64,000 bases of DNA from JAIVJZ01 sp036386515. GTDB taxonomy: Bacteria > Acidobacteriota > Blastocatellia > Pyrinomonadales > Pyrinomonadaceae. Of this stretch, positions 1 through 9,303 are shown piece after piece. Both the position numbers and the translations under genes were made by a program. The notes beneath the pieces were generated by a model. The model saw nothing but the letters and a program-made list of their open reading frames with translations, did no database searches and was not told the origin of the DNA. Position 1 is the stretch's first letter. Every line of letters begins with the position of its first letter. The stretch covers positions 39,447 through 103,446 of the forward strand of contig DASVVO010000103.1 of the NCBI GenBank assembly GCA_036386515.1, written 5' to 3'.

Positions 1-29
1 CCGTAAAAGTCGGCGCGAGTTGAACGGCA

Positions 30-77
30 AAAGCGGAGCAGGGAAGCCTTCAGGTTCCCGCTCCGCTTTCCCTTTTC
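30..77 (-). terminator. Rho-independent terminator after the sigma-54 activator gene
   Basis: A 10-bp stem (AAAGCGGAGC at 30-39 with GCTCCGCTTT at 60-69) encloses a second short stem (GGGAA with TTCCC). On the minus strand it is followed by CTTTTGCC. It lies about 90 bases past the stop codon at 164. T-runs flank both sides, so it may also work on the plus strand for a gene outside the window. Confidence 0.65.
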
Positions 78-163
78 ACCAAAAATAACATCTTGATCGC
101 GCCCACGGCGTTGACGAGTCGCGCGCCCTTGCGTGGACACGCGGTGCGCCCCGGTCTCGAAGG

Positions 164-3100
164 CTACGCGGTGGCGGCGTTGAGGGAATAGCGTTGGAGT
201 TTGAGGTAGAGGCCGCGGCGGGTGAGTCCGAGTTCGCGTGCGGCGCGGGAGATGTTGCCTTTGTGGCGGCGCAGGGAGTCGGCGATCATGCGGCGTTCGA
301 GTTCGGCCATGGCATCGGCGAGGGTGGTGTGGGGGCCGGAGAGCGTGATGGGGTTCGCGCCGAACGGGCTGACCTCGGCGGGCAGCGAGATGGGCGCGGA
401 GATGCGTTTGAGTTCGGGCGAGAGATGATCGGGCGTGATCAGCGTGCCGTCTTCGGCGCGCGCCATGATGCGTTGAATTTCGTTGACGAGTTGGCGGATG
501 TTGCCCGGCCAATCGCAGACCATCAGGAGATCGATCGTCTCCGGCGTGATGCGGATGTCGTTGCGCCCAAACTTCCGCGCGTAGTGGCCGATGTAGTGAT
601 TGACGAGCGTGGGGATTTCCGAACGACGCTCCCTGAGCGGCGGCACGCGCAGGCGGATAACGTTGAGACGGTAATACAAATCCTCGCGGAAGCGTCCGTC
701 TTTCACCATGTCTTCGAGGTCGCTGTTGGTGGCGGCGATGATGCGCACGTCCACCTTCGCCGGTCGCTGCTCGCCTAAGGGCTGTATCTCGCCCTCTTGC
801 AGGAAACGCAAAAGTTTCGGCTGGATGTCGAGCGGGAGGTCGCCGATCTCGTCGAGAAAGAGCGTGCCGCCCGCCGCCGAACGAATCACGCCCGGCGAAT
901 CCGACACCGCGCCCGTGAACGCGCCGCGCCGGTAGCCGAACAGATAAGCGTCCGACAACTCTTTGGGCACGGCCGTGCAGTTGAACGGCACGAAGACTTT
1001 GGCGCGGCGCGAGGAGAGGGCGTGGATGGCGCGGGCGACCAGTTCTTTGCCCGTGCCGGATTCGCCAGTGACGAGCACGGTGACATCGGAGGAGCGGATT
1101 TTGTGGACTTCTTCGACGAGGCGCGTCATGGCCGGCGACGAGTGGATGAACCCCGGCATGAAGCTCTGGCTGGCGAGGGGCGATTGCTCCGCGCCGTCGA
1201 AGCCTTCGCGCGCCTTCTCGCGAAAGGCGCACACGTCCAGACCGAGTTCGACCATGCGGAGCAGCGGGTCGAGCGAGAAGCCGCCGGGGAGCATGGCCGC
1301 ACCCGGCGGCGAGATGAGAAGGGTGGCGGGCGGCGCGCTCGTCGCTCGTAGCTCGATGATCTCCGCTTGATGTTCGGCCGCGAGCCGCGCACGCTCTCCC
1401 GCGTCTTCCGCCCGCCGCAATTTCCCCAGCAGTTCCCCGCCCTCATCATCCACCCAGCCGTGCGACACGACGACGCGGTCGCGCGCCTCTTCTTCGCCCG
1501 GCTCGGCGATCAAAATCCGGCGCGCGCCCGTCTCCTGATAGATGACGGCGGCGAGTTCGCGCAGGAGCAGTTCGCGCGAGGCGACGGCGTCCGTCAGTCT
1601 GAGCAAGATTAAATGCGTGAGGTCGTCGAAGCGCGTCTGGCTCGCGGCCGGAGCATTGCCGTCGCCGCCGGAACTTCGGCCGAGCGCGCCGAGGGCTTCG
1701 GCGGCGCGCCCGATGTCGAGCCGCGCGCCCAGTTCGCGGAAGGTTTCGGCGGCGCGCGTGAGGGATTCGCGCGCGCGTTCGGGTTGCACCCCGGCGTAGG
1801 CGCGCCCGAGGTCGTAGCGCGAGCGCGCGCTGCGATAGCGGTCGCCGAGCATCTCGTAGATGGAGACGCTGCGCCCGAAGTGTTGCGCGGCGAGCATCCG
1901 GTCGCCGCGCGCGAGCGAGAGCAGACCGTGGAGCCGCTGCGCTTCGCCCGCGACGGCGAGGTCGGCGGAGGTGTCCGCCGTCTCGCTCAAGACCGGGTTC
2001 AACTGCTGCTCGCAGCGGGCGAGGTCGCCGCGCCTGAGATGAGTCTCGCCGAGCAACAGGCGCGAGTCGCAGACGGCTTGCCGGTCGCCGATGCGCTCGG
2101 CGTATTCAAGCGCGAGCGTGCCGTCGGCGAGCGCACGCTCCAACTCGTCCAGCGCGAGATGGCAGCGACCGAGCGTGCGCAGGGCTTGCCCGGCGTACCA
2201 CTTGTTGCCGTGCTCCTGCGATAGTTCGACGGCGCGTGCGAGATACTTTTCAGCCTCTTCCAGTTCGCCGCGCAACATCAACAATTCGCCGAGCGAGTCG
2301 AGGATCATCGTCTGCTCGCCGCGCTTGTCCGTCTGGGAAGCCAGGGCGAGCGCGCGTTCGAGGGCTTCCTGCGCGCGATCCCATTCGCCGACGAGAACGA
2401 GGTGGATGCCGAGATTGTTGTAGCCGTCGGCGGCGTTGGCTTTGTGCTCGGTGCGCTCGTAATAGCTGATCGCCGTCTCCAGATATTTGATGCCGTCGTG
2501 CGGCCGCTTGAGAAACCAGCAGACGCCCGCCATGTTCGTGTAGATTTTGCCGAGCAGGTAGGGCGCGGGATGGTCGCCGACGAGTTTCAACGCCTGCCCG
2601 AAATGTTCGAGCGCGGGTTCGTAGTTGCCCTCGTAAACTCCCGCCAGCGCGATGCCGAAATTGGCTTCGGCCAGGCCGCGCCAGTCGCCCGTGCCGCGAA
2701 AATGTTCGAGGGCTTTTTGCGCGTGGTCGCGCGCGATGGTGTACTCGTTGATGTTGCGATAGACGCGCGCGAGCGCGACGTAGACGGAGCCGACCTGCGC
2801 GCCGCCGCCATGCTCCGTCGCTTCGCGCAGCGTGGCGTTCAGGAGGGCGATGGCCTTCGGATGATCGCCCGTGTAGTTGTAGGCGAGGCCGAGTTGGACG
2901 CCGAGGTAGATCGAGGAGACGGGGTCGCACTTGGCGCGCTCCTCCGGCTGCTCGTACATCTGCACCGCTTCGAGCGATTCGCGGTAACGCCCCTGCATCT
3001 CCAAGGCCGCCGAGAGCAAACAGCGCGTGCGCGCCAGCAGCGTCGCATCCTGCCGCGAGGCGCGCATGAGCGCGGCCGTCCGCTTCAAGACCTCGGAAGT

Positions 3101-3232
3101 GAGACCCTGATCGAGCAGCAGGCGCACGTCTTCCAGTTCGCGTTCGAGCGACCCGCGCGCGGCCTGTGCGCGGGCGCGCGCCTCGCTCAAACTCGCGATG
3201 CCGGACTCTCCCCCTGGTGTCTCCTTGCCCAT
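164..3232 (-). CDS. TPR-containing sigma-54-dependent transcriptional activator
   Basis: Predicted enhancer-binding protein that opens RNA polymerase-sigma54 promoters by ATP hydrolysis. Roughly the first 550 residues are tetratricopeptide-type helical repeats (recurring Leu/Ala/Tyr pattern), followed by a region that could be a degenerate GAF-like sensor. The AAA+ domain (about residues 680-920) has Walker A GESGTGKE, the sigma54-contact loop GAFTGA and Walker B LFLDEIGDLP. The last 40 residues form a Fis-type helix-turn-helix. There is no receiver domain, so input is probably a protein partner or ligand acting on the TPR part. The ATG at 3232 is preferred because GGAGG lies about 11 bases upstream; the open frame runs on to 3334 without a better site. 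Its target promoters are not visible here. Confidence 0.9.
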   Translation of the reverse strand: MGKETPGGESGIASLSEARARAQAARGSLERELEDVRLLLDQGLTSEVLKRTAALMRASRQDATLLARTRCLLSAALEMQGRYRESLEAVQMYEQPEERAKCDPVSSIYLGVQLGLAYNYTGDHPKAIALLNATLREATEHGGGAQVGSVYVALARVYRNINEYTIARDHAQKALEHFRGTGDWRGLAEANFGIALAGVYEGNYEPALEHFGQALKLVGDHPAPYLLGKIYTNMAGVCWFLKRPHDGIKYLETAISYYERTEHKANAADGYNNLGIHLVLVGEWDRAQEALERALALASQTDKRGEQTMILDSLGELLMLRGELEEAEKYLARAVELSQEHGNKWYAGQALRTLGRCHLALDELERALADGTLALEYAERIGDRQAVCDSRLLLGETHLRRGDLARCEQQLNPVLSETADTSADLAVAGEAQRLHGLLSLARGDRMLAAQHFGRSVSIYEMLGDRYRSARSRYDLGRAYAGVQPERARESLTRAAETFRELGARLDIGRAAEALGALGRSSGGDGNAPAASQTRFDDLTHLILLRLTDAVASRELLLRELAAVIYQETGARRILIAEPGEEEARDRVVVSHGWVDDEGGELLGKLRRAEDAGERARLAAEHQAEIIELRATSAPPATLLISPPGAAMLPGGFSLDPLLRMVELGLDVCAFREKAREGFDGAEQSPLASQSFMPGFIHSSPAMTRLVEEVHKIRSSDVTVLVTGESGTGKELVARAIHALSSRRAKVFVPFNCTAVPKELSDAYLFGYRRGAFTGAVSDSPGVIRSAAGGTLFLDEIGDLPLDIQPKLLRFLQEGEIQPLGEQRPAKVDVRIIAATNSDLEDMVKDGRFREDLYYRLNVIRLRVPPLRERRSEIPTLVNHYIGHYARKFGRNDIRITPETIDLLMVCDWPGNIRQLVNEIQRIMARAEDGTLITPDHLSPELKRISAPISLPAEVSPFGANPITLSGPHTTLADAMAELERRMIADSLRRHKGNISRAARELGLTRRGLYLKLQRYSLNAATA

Positions 3233-3444
3233 TCTCCGGCCGCCTCCACAGGAACCTTCGCATCTCGCAACCGCAACCATAGGGGAATTATGGCGGCGGC
3301 CGGCATCGCACGCCTCTCGCCCACGCGGCGGCAAGAAAAACCGTTCAGGGATGACGGCCGCTGAAGTCGGGGTTCAATATAGTGGCTACTTTGCTAAATC
3401 ACAAATTGCAAGTTCGGACGTGGGAGAGAGGGGAGAGGCTTGCT

Positions 3445-4365
3445 TCAATCGGGGGTCGGGAGATAGATGGTATCGTAGCGGCTGTGCAGTTTGAAGCCCG
3501 CGCGCCGGTAGAAGGCTTGCGCCGCTTCGTTTTGTTCGTTGACGAGCAAACACAAAGACCGCGCGCGCAACAACAATTCGCGGCTCAACTGCGACAGGCA
3601 GCGCAGCCCGTAGCCCTTGCCGCGCTCGTCCGCGTTCACGTACACGCCTTCGAGATAGATCACCTGCGGCGTGTCGGAAAAGATGTCGGCCTTGAAGATC
3701 AAACGCCCGCCTTCGATCCACACCCAGACGCGCCCCGCCTCGATGCGTCGCGCCAGCCGCGCGCGAAACCCCTCCGGGTCAACTTCCAACGGGTTGATCA
3801 AACTCTCTTCAAAAGCCAACTGCGCGTGAACCGTGGCGACCGGCGATAAATCGTCCGGCGTCGCCAATCGCAAACCGGGCACAAACTCGCGCACCGCCAC
3901 CGGCCACGTCAGTTCCAGCAATAATTCACGCTGCACCCGCGACGGCGACTCGCCCGCGCTCGCATATCCAGACCAGAACCGCTTGACCGATTCGCACTCG
4001 CCGAGAATGACGCGCCCGACGCGCCGCGCGCGCGCCAGCCGCGCGAACGCTTCGACGTTCTCGACGCATTCGCTCGCAAACAGGATGTGATGCCCGATTA
4101 AAGCGACGCCCGTGATCTCGCCCCGCGCATCGCGGCAAGCGTAAAAATCGCCGCGATTCAGATGTCGCGCAAAACCGTTGTCGCGGATCAAGCTCGACAT
4201 GATCACGTTTTGCACGGGACGCGCGGCGAGAAAGTTCAGGGCTGCTTCCTCCTGTCCCTGTGTGAGAAGCTCCGGCGGCGGCGGCGGCGAGATGACGCTG
4301 TCCGGCGAGGTGTGCGCGTGTGGGCGAGGCAGCGGCGGCTGGGCTGGGTTGGGCGTTCGAGACAT
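3445..4365 (-). CDS. GNAT family N-acetyltransferase (DUF4081-like N-terminal domain)
   Basis: 306-residue two-domain acetyltransferase. The N-terminal half (about residues 35-170) contains 'QNVIMSSLIRDNG', as in DUF4081-type GNAT proteins. The C-terminal half is a standard GNAT fold with 'YLEGVYVNADERGKGYG' (beta4 and the acetyl-CoA pyrophosphate loop) and 'NEQNEAAQAFYRRAGF'. Substrate is unknown. The ATG at 4365 was chosen because the longer open frame to 4494 would overlap the upstream protease gene and begins with low-complexity Arg/Ala sequence. It lies 82 bases downstream of the protease stop, so the two may be cotranscribed. Confidence 0.8.
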   Translation of the reverse strand: MSRTPNPAQPPLPRPHAHTSPDSVISPPPPPELLTQGQEEAALNFLAARPVQNVIMSSLIRDNGFARHLNRGDFYACRDARGEITGVALIGHHILFASECVENVEAFARLARARRVGRVILGECESVKRFWSGYASAGESPSRVQRELLLELTWPVAVREFVPGLRLATPDDLSPVATVHAQLAFEESLINPLEVDPEGFRARLARRIEAGRVWVWIEGGRLIFKADIFSDTPQVIYLEGVYVNADERGKGYGLRCLSQLSRELLLRARSLCLLVNEQNEAAQAFYRRAGFKLHSRYDTIYLPTPD

Positions 4366-4447
4366 GGCAATCGGCTCGTATGGGTCAATTGAGAATTCAA
4401 AGCTCGCGGAACATTTTCTCGCGCGGCGTCGGGCGGGGCGCGCGCCG

Positions 4448-6559
4448 TCAGTAGCCTCGGTAGTCCGTGCCCGTGTCGGTGACGACGGGCGCATAACTCG
4501 TGCGGTCTCCGTCGGCCAACGTCGCCAGAGACTTCAGCAGCACGTCGCTCATGATCACGCCGTCGCTCATAATGACGCCGTCGTCGCGCAGCAACCCGTC
4601 GCTGATCATCTCGCCGTCGCTCATGATCACGCCGACGGCGACGTAGCGCGCGCCGCTGCCGAGCATCCCGCCGTCGCTCGTCAGGATGTGGTCGCTCATG
4701 ATCACGCCGTCGCTGAGGAAAGCGGGATTCCGCGAGAGCACGGTGTCGCTCATGATCACGCCGTCGCTCATAATGACGCCGTCGCTCATGATCACGCCGA
4801 GGTCGTAGATGCGCTGGTAACCGGTGATGAGATCGAGTCCAGTCGCGTAGGTGTAGTTGAGGAGAACGCCCTGCGCCCAGTCGAAGGTGTGCCCGGCGAC
4901 GGTGGTGCGCGGCGCGGGGGGCGCGCCGGTGAGCAGGGGCGCGCCGAGCGATGTGCCGCTCGCGAAGTCGCGGCGGACGAGTTTGGCGAGTCTGACCGCG
5001 CCCTCGATGTTGAGGCCGCCCGCGCCCTGCTCGAACGTGTTGAAGCCGGAGAGCGGCTGCGCCGTGTACATCAGGATCGCTTTGATCATGTTGGGCGTGA
5101 GGCGCGGGTTGATTTGCAGGAGCAGGGCGGCCGCTCCGGCCACCTGCGGCGCGGCCATCGAAGTGCCGCTCATGAACATCATCGCGCGGCTGTCGTCCGC
5201 GCTGACGCCCGCCTCCATCTGCGGGTGTCGCGTGAGCAGAAAATTTTTCGCGCCGCAATCATCCTGCCCGGTGGGGCATTCCCCTTCCGCCTGCGCCGCG
5301 ACCAACTTGTTGCCGGGGGCGACGAGTTCGGGTTTGAGCAGGTTGTCGAAACGGCGCACGCCCGCCGCGTCAACGTAGCTGCCGCGCGTCGGGCCGCGCG
5401 AGCTATAAGTGGCGACCGCATCGTCGCCGCGCTCGTTCGTGCCGAAGGTGTTGGTGGCGCCGACGGTGATGGCCGAAGGCTCGATGCCGGGCGAGTGTAT
5501 CTGCCCGTAAACTTTCTGCCCGTCGTCGGACTTGCCGTTGTTGCCCGCCGCCGCGACCACGACGATCCCGGCATCGACCAGACGCCGCACCGCGAGACAG
5601 ACCGGATCATTTCGGTAGGAATCGACCGCGGGCATGCCGAGGCTCAGGTTGACGACGCGGATGTTATAGAGAGCGCGATTCGTCATCACCCAATCGAGCG
5701 CGCGCAACACGGACGAGACCGAGCCGCGCCCCTCTCTATCCAGCACGCGCAGGTTGACGATCTTCGCGTTCGGCGCGATGCCGACGTAAGCCGCACTGGC
5801 GATGCGGCCGTTGCCGCCCGCGAGCGAAGCGACGTGCGTGCCGTGGCCGTAGTAGTCGGGGGCGTCGCCGTTGTAGCCGGCGGCATTGGTGTAGTTGACG
5901 AAATCCGCGGCGGCCACGATGCGTTTGTCGCTATCGGTGGTGCGCCCGTCGCGGAAGGCTTTGTGGCTATCGTCAATGCCTGAATCGAGCACGGCGATGC
6001 CGATGCCGGTGCCGTCAAGCCCGCCGGTCGCTTCATTACGCACGAGGTCTGCGCCGGTGGTCGCGGAGATGTGGCCGAGCGTGCGCACCTCGCGGTCGGG
6101 CGTGATGTAGGAAATCTCCGCGAACCTGGTCAACTCAACCACGTCGCTCGCGGGCATCTCCGCGCTGACGAAGCTGGAATTTTGGAAGGCGTAGTTGACG
6201 CGCACGCGCGGGCGCGCGTAGATGGCTTCGACCCCGCTCCCGGCCGGGGCGTTGAAGCGGCAAATGACGCGGAAGATTTTCTTGCGATTGAGCGAACGGC
6301 TCAACTGTTGCGCCAGGTCGGGCGAGAGTTTGTCGAGTCGCGCGCCGAATTTGGTCTGAGCGGAGGCGGGCGGGAGTTTGATCTTGGCGGTCGTCGCAGA
6401 CGGCGTCCCGGCTCCCGTTTTTCCGGCCGCCCGCGCGCCCTTCCCGCCGGGCACCAATTGCCCGCGCACGGTCAGCCCGCCGAAATTGCCGTAAGCCAGC
6501 GAGGCGAGGATGAACAGGGCGATGAAACTTTTGCGAGCGGAGCGGTTACATCTTTTCAT
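4448..6559 (-). CDS. Secreted subtilisin-like serine protease (S8) with C-terminal GVIMSD repeats
   Basis: 703 residues. An N-terminal hydrophobic stretch (residues 10-25) is a likely export signal, followed by a propeptide-like region to about 165. The S8 catalytic domain has Asp192 (AVLDSGIDD), His239 (YGHGTHVASLAG), oxyanion Asn340 (AAAGNNG) and Ser467 (MSGTSMAAPQVAGAAA), so the triad is intact. Beyond about residue 585 there is an unusual tail in which the hexapeptide GVIMSD occurs seven times exactly (588-605 as three in tandem, 618, 643, 661 and 667), with degenerate copies between. The tail may be a short beta-repeat for surface attachment or assembly; this is inference. The gene is divergent from the stalk/DUF4214 gene across 734 bases. 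Confidence 0.93.
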   Translation of the reverse strand: MKRCNRSARKSFIALFILASLAYGNFGGLTVRGQLVPGGKGARAAGKTGAGTPSATTAKIKLPPASAQTKFGARLDKLSPDLAQQLSRSLNRKKIFRVICRFNAPAGSGVEAIYARPRVRVNYAFQNSSFVSAEMPASDVVELTRFAEISYITPDREVRTLGHISATTGADLVRNEATGGLDGTGIGIAVLDSGIDDSHKAFRDGRTTDSDKRIVAAADFVNYTNAAGYNGDAPDYYGHGTHVASLAGGNGRIASAAYVGIAPNAKIVNLRVLDREGRGSVSSVLRALDWVMTNRALYNIRVVNLSLGMPAVDSYRNDPVCLAVRRLVDAGIVVVAAAGNNGKSDDGQKVYGQIHSPGIEPSAITVGATNTFGTNERGDDAVATYSSRGPTRGSYVDAAGVRRFDNLLKPELVAPGNKLVAAQAEGECPTGQDDCGAKNFLLTRHPQMEAGVSADDSRAMMFMSGTSMAAPQVAGAAALLLQINPRLTPNMIKAILMYTAQPLSGFNTFEQGAGGLNIEGAVRLAKLVRRDFASGTSLGAPLLTGAPPAPRTTVAGHTFDWAQGVLLNYTYATGLDLITGYQRIYDLGVIMSDGVIMSDGVIMSDTVLSRNPAFLSDGVIMSDHILTSDGGMLGSGARYVAVGVIMSDGEMISDGLLRDDGVIMSDGVIMSDVLLKSLATLADGDRTSYAPVVTDTGTDYRGY

Positions 6560-7293
6560 TTCAGTATCACGGACGACTTGAAACTTCTCACCGGGGTGAA
6601 TAACTTAACGGGGAAATATCAAGCTACAAAAGATTGAATCGGAGGGCGCAGGGTTGGAGGACGCAAAGCCCTGAAACGTTGCTATCAACCTCGCCCAAAC
6701 ACCTGTCGGACGCCCTACCTGCTCAACTCACGCACCTCTCAATAGATTTATCATAGGGCAACCCGCGTGCCAGCAACGGCAAACCTGGCGTTTCCGCCTT
6801 CGCGCGCCGACGCGCCGACCCCGGCTTGTTCGAGATGTCAATAAAAGGCCGGTAAAACTGACTTTCCCGGCTACCGGCGCGAAAGTTCAACTGAGTTGAA
6901 TGTTTCTCCCGGCGTCTCACATCCCGAATATCACCCCTCGACGCTGTATACCTTTTTCGCAGCGCATACTTGGTTCGCAGCTTTACCAAAACCCCAATGT
7001 TTATGCGGCTCTGACGGTCTTGGGGGAGGCTGTCCGGGAAGTTGTGCGAAGCAAGTATCGCCTGTTACCGCTTGAGAGGCATCTCCCGTGCGGTTCGGAA
7101 GCCGCACGGCGCGCGCTCTTTGCCGCGAAAGAGCGCGTTTACGGAGTTGCGCCGGGAATGGCATAGAGGTTGTAAAGAGGTTGGTACGTGGTAAATCGCG
7201 TGCGCAGTCCGCTCGCAGGAGAGCGACTGGCAAAGTTCGAGACAAAAGGCGCAGCCGGGAGCGCGATTTTTTGTAGCTGAGAGGAAAGTAACG
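6560..7293. other. Long divergent intergenic region with three plus-strand hairpins
   Basis: 734 bases between the divergent protease and stalk-protein genes. Short open frames here have no ribosome site or recognisable product. Three hairpins sit close to the downstream gene: 8-bp stem 7086-7093/7102-7109, 10-bp stem 7112-7121/7128-7137 followed by TTTA, and an imperfect stem at about 7205-7229. They could form a structured 5' leader or an attenuator for the gene at 7294. No sigma-70 promoter was convincing. Confidence 0.4.
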
Positions 7294-9108
7294 ATGAGTT
7301 TTCTACAAGGCAAGATGCGATCATTTAATTTACTGAGAGGCGCGGCGGGGATCATTCTTCTTCTCATACCTTTCAACGCCCCATGGTCAGCCGACGCCAC
7401 GGCTCCGACGCCGACCGCGATGCAGACCGCGACGCCGACTCCGACCGCGACACCGAGTCCGTCGCCTTCGGCCACGCCGACGCCTTCCCCGTCAGCCACA
7501 CCGACCCCTTCACCAAGTCCGACGGCTTCGCCGAGTCCTTCACCAAGCCCTTCACCTAGCCCGTCGCCAAGTCCCTCACCGAGTCCGTCGGCTACCCCGT
7601 CGCCGAGTCCCTCGCCGAGTCCGTCGCCGAGTCCGTCGCCCGTTCAAGGCTCGGAAGCGAGGATGGAAATCCGGCTTGTCGGCGCGAGTCTGAACGGCGC
7701 GACGCCGATTGGCGAGGCGGAGTTTCGACGCGAAGCGGAGGGCAGCCGCCGCCTGAGAATCAGGATCGAGAACGTGAACTTGCCCGACGGCACGACGCTG
7801 AACGTGCTCGTCGATAACGTGCGCGTCGGCCAGATGGTCATTGATTCTCTCAAGGGCGAGATCGAACTCAGAACCGACCACGGGCAGACGACGCCGCCCG
7901 TCGTTAACGGGACGGGCATCGTCATCTCGGATCGCACGGGCACGACCATCATCGCGGGCACGTTCTCGCAATCGCTTCCGAACCCCGGCGCAACGCCGAG
8001 TCCGACGCCCGCCGCGACGCCCGCCCCCGACGGCGAAGTGCGTGTGCGTATTCCGCTCGCGGGCGCAAGCATCGGCGGCATGATGCCGCAAGGCCACGCC
8101 GATTTCCGCCGACGCCCGGACGGTCGCCGCTTGAACGTCGAGATTCAAGACGTGAACCTGCCCGCGGGAACGACATACAGAGTTCTGGTCAACAACGTCA
8201 GCATCGGCCAGATCGTGCTCAACTCCTTCTTCCGCGGCGAGCTTGAGTTGAACACGAACGACGGCCACAGCGTTCCCGTCGTCGCTAACGGCACGACGGT
8301 CGCCGTCGTCAACAACACGACGGGGGCAACCATCCTGGCCGGTGTGTTCGGCGCGATCGCCCCGGCGGCCAACCCGCTCGAAGACGGCAGCTTCTTCGTG
8401 CGCCAGCAGTATCTGGACTTCCTCAACCGCGCGCCCGAACAGGGCGGACTCGACGCCTGGCTCGGCGTGCTCGGCAGATGCCCGAACAGCGGCTACGGTT
8501 CGACGCACCCCGATTGCGACCGCGTGCAAATCTCTTCGGGCTTCTACCGCTCGCCGGAATTCAGCGGGCGCGGCTTCTTCGTCTATCGCCTCTACGACGC
8601 CGCGCTCGGCCGGATGCCGCGCTACGCGGAGTTCATGCCCGACCTGGCTCGTCTCGGCACGCCGCAAACCGCCGCCGAGTTGGAAGCGAGCAAGGCGGCC
8701 TTCGTCGCTGAGTTCATGGCGCGGCCGGAGTTCAATGCCGTCTACGGCGGGCTGACGACGGCGGCCAACGCCGAGGCGTTCGTCGCCAGGCTGGAGAGAA
8801 CCGCGAACCTGACGCTCGCCAACCGCGCCCAACTCATCTCCGAGATGAACGTCGGCTCGAAGACGGCGGCGCAGACGCTCCGCGCCTTCATCGAGAGCGA
8901 GGAAGTGCAGACGCGCTTCTTCTATCGCGGGTTCGTCGCCATGCAATACTTCGGCTACCTGCGCCGCGACCCCGAACCGGCGGGCTTCGAGGCCTGGGTG
9001 AACGTGTTGACCAACGGCGCGCCGAACGTCCAGACGGGCGACTACCGCACCCTCATCTTCGGCTTCCTGCACTCCTTTGAATATCGCAACCGTTTCGGTC
9101 AACCGTAA
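7294..9108 (+). CDS. Secreted Pro/Ser/Thr-stalk protein with two internal repeats and a DUF4214 domain
   Basis: 604 residues. A signal-anchor-like segment (residues 14-30) is followed by a low-complexity stalk of Thr-Pro/Ser-Pro dipeptides (about 36-118). Two homologous domains of about 100 residues follow (about 123-222 and 250-345), sharing the patterns 'NLP(D/A)GTT', 'VLV(D/N)NV' and 'GTTIIAGTF / GATILAGVF'. The C-terminus from about 357 is DUF4214-like: 'FVRQQYLDFLNRAPEQGG', a CPNSG...CDR cysteine pair, and a second 'RGFVAMQYFGYLRRDPEP'. The ATG at 7294 has AGAGGAAAG about seven bases upstream. Probably cell-surface or extracellular; function unknown. Confidence 0.85.
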   Translation: MSFLQGKMRSFNLLRGAAGIILLLIPFNAPWSADATAPTPTAMQTATPTPTATPSPSPSATPTPSPSATPTPSPSPTASPSPSPSPSPSPSPSPSPSPSATPSPSPSPSPSPSPSPVQGSEARMEIRLVGASLNGATPIGEAEFRREAEGSRRLRIRIENVNLPDGTTLNVLVDNVRVGQMVIDSLKGEIELRTDHGQTTPPVVNGTGIVISDRTGTTIIAGTFSQSLPNPGATPSPTPAATPAPDGEVRVRIPLAGASIGGMMPQGHADFRRRPDGRRLNVEIQDVNLPAGTTYRVLVNNVSIGQIVLNSFFRGELELNTNDGHSVPVVANGTTVAVVNNTTGATILAGVFGAIAPAANPLEDGSFFVRQQYLDFLNRAPEQGGLDAWLGVLGRCPNSGYGSTHPDCDRVQISSGFYRSPEFSGRGFFVYRLYDAALGRMPRYAEFMPDLARLGTPQTAAELEASKAAFVAEFMARPEFNAVYGGLTTAANAEAFVARLERTANLTLANRAQLISEMNVGSKTAAQTLRAFIESEEVQTRFFYRGFVAMQYFGYLRRDPEPAGFEAWVNVLTNGAPNVQTGDYRTLIFGFLHSFEYRNRFGQP

Positions 9109-9157
9109 ATTACCGGTGGAGCGTGTGCGACTGTTCAGCGTAGGCTGAAATCACCGG

Positions 9158-9190
9158 GAGGCGTTGACTCAAGTCAACGCCTCTTTTTTT
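9158..9190 (+). terminator. Rho-independent terminator
   Basis: Ten-base-pair perfect stem GAGGCGTTGA (9158-9167) and TCAACGCCTC (9174-9183), six-base loop CTCAAG, then seven T. It lies 50 bases after the stop of the stalk/DUF4214 gene. Confidence 0.92.
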
Positions 9191-9303
9191 CTTTCGATTT
9201 CAATCACGGGCACAGCCGTCCGAACGCCCTCGGCGAAAGACTGAGGCGGGCGAAGGAACGTGATCCTTACGCCCGCCTCTCGACCCCTTGCGCGCCATGA
9301 TAT

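Noticed and set aside
2250..3263. 337-codon frame in a second minus-strand frame inside the sigma-54 activator gene
   Set aside because: Arg-rich shadow in another frame of the TPR region.
4178..5983. 601-codon open frame on the plus strand opposite the S8 protease
   Set aside because: A high-GC shadow of the protease gene, whose product has an intact catalytic triad; the plus-strand translation is His/Arg/Ala-rich and matches nothing.
6640..6700. GGACGCAAAGCC sequence resembling the core of a cyclic di-GMP-I riboswitch
   Set aside because: The upstream tetraloop stem and the downstream GGTAGG...ACC receptor stem are missing, and the nearest plus-strand gene is 600 bases away.
7576..9102. 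508-codon minus-strand frame opposite the DUF4214 gene
   Set aside because: Shadow frame; the plus-strand product has a signal peptide, internal repeats and a terminator.
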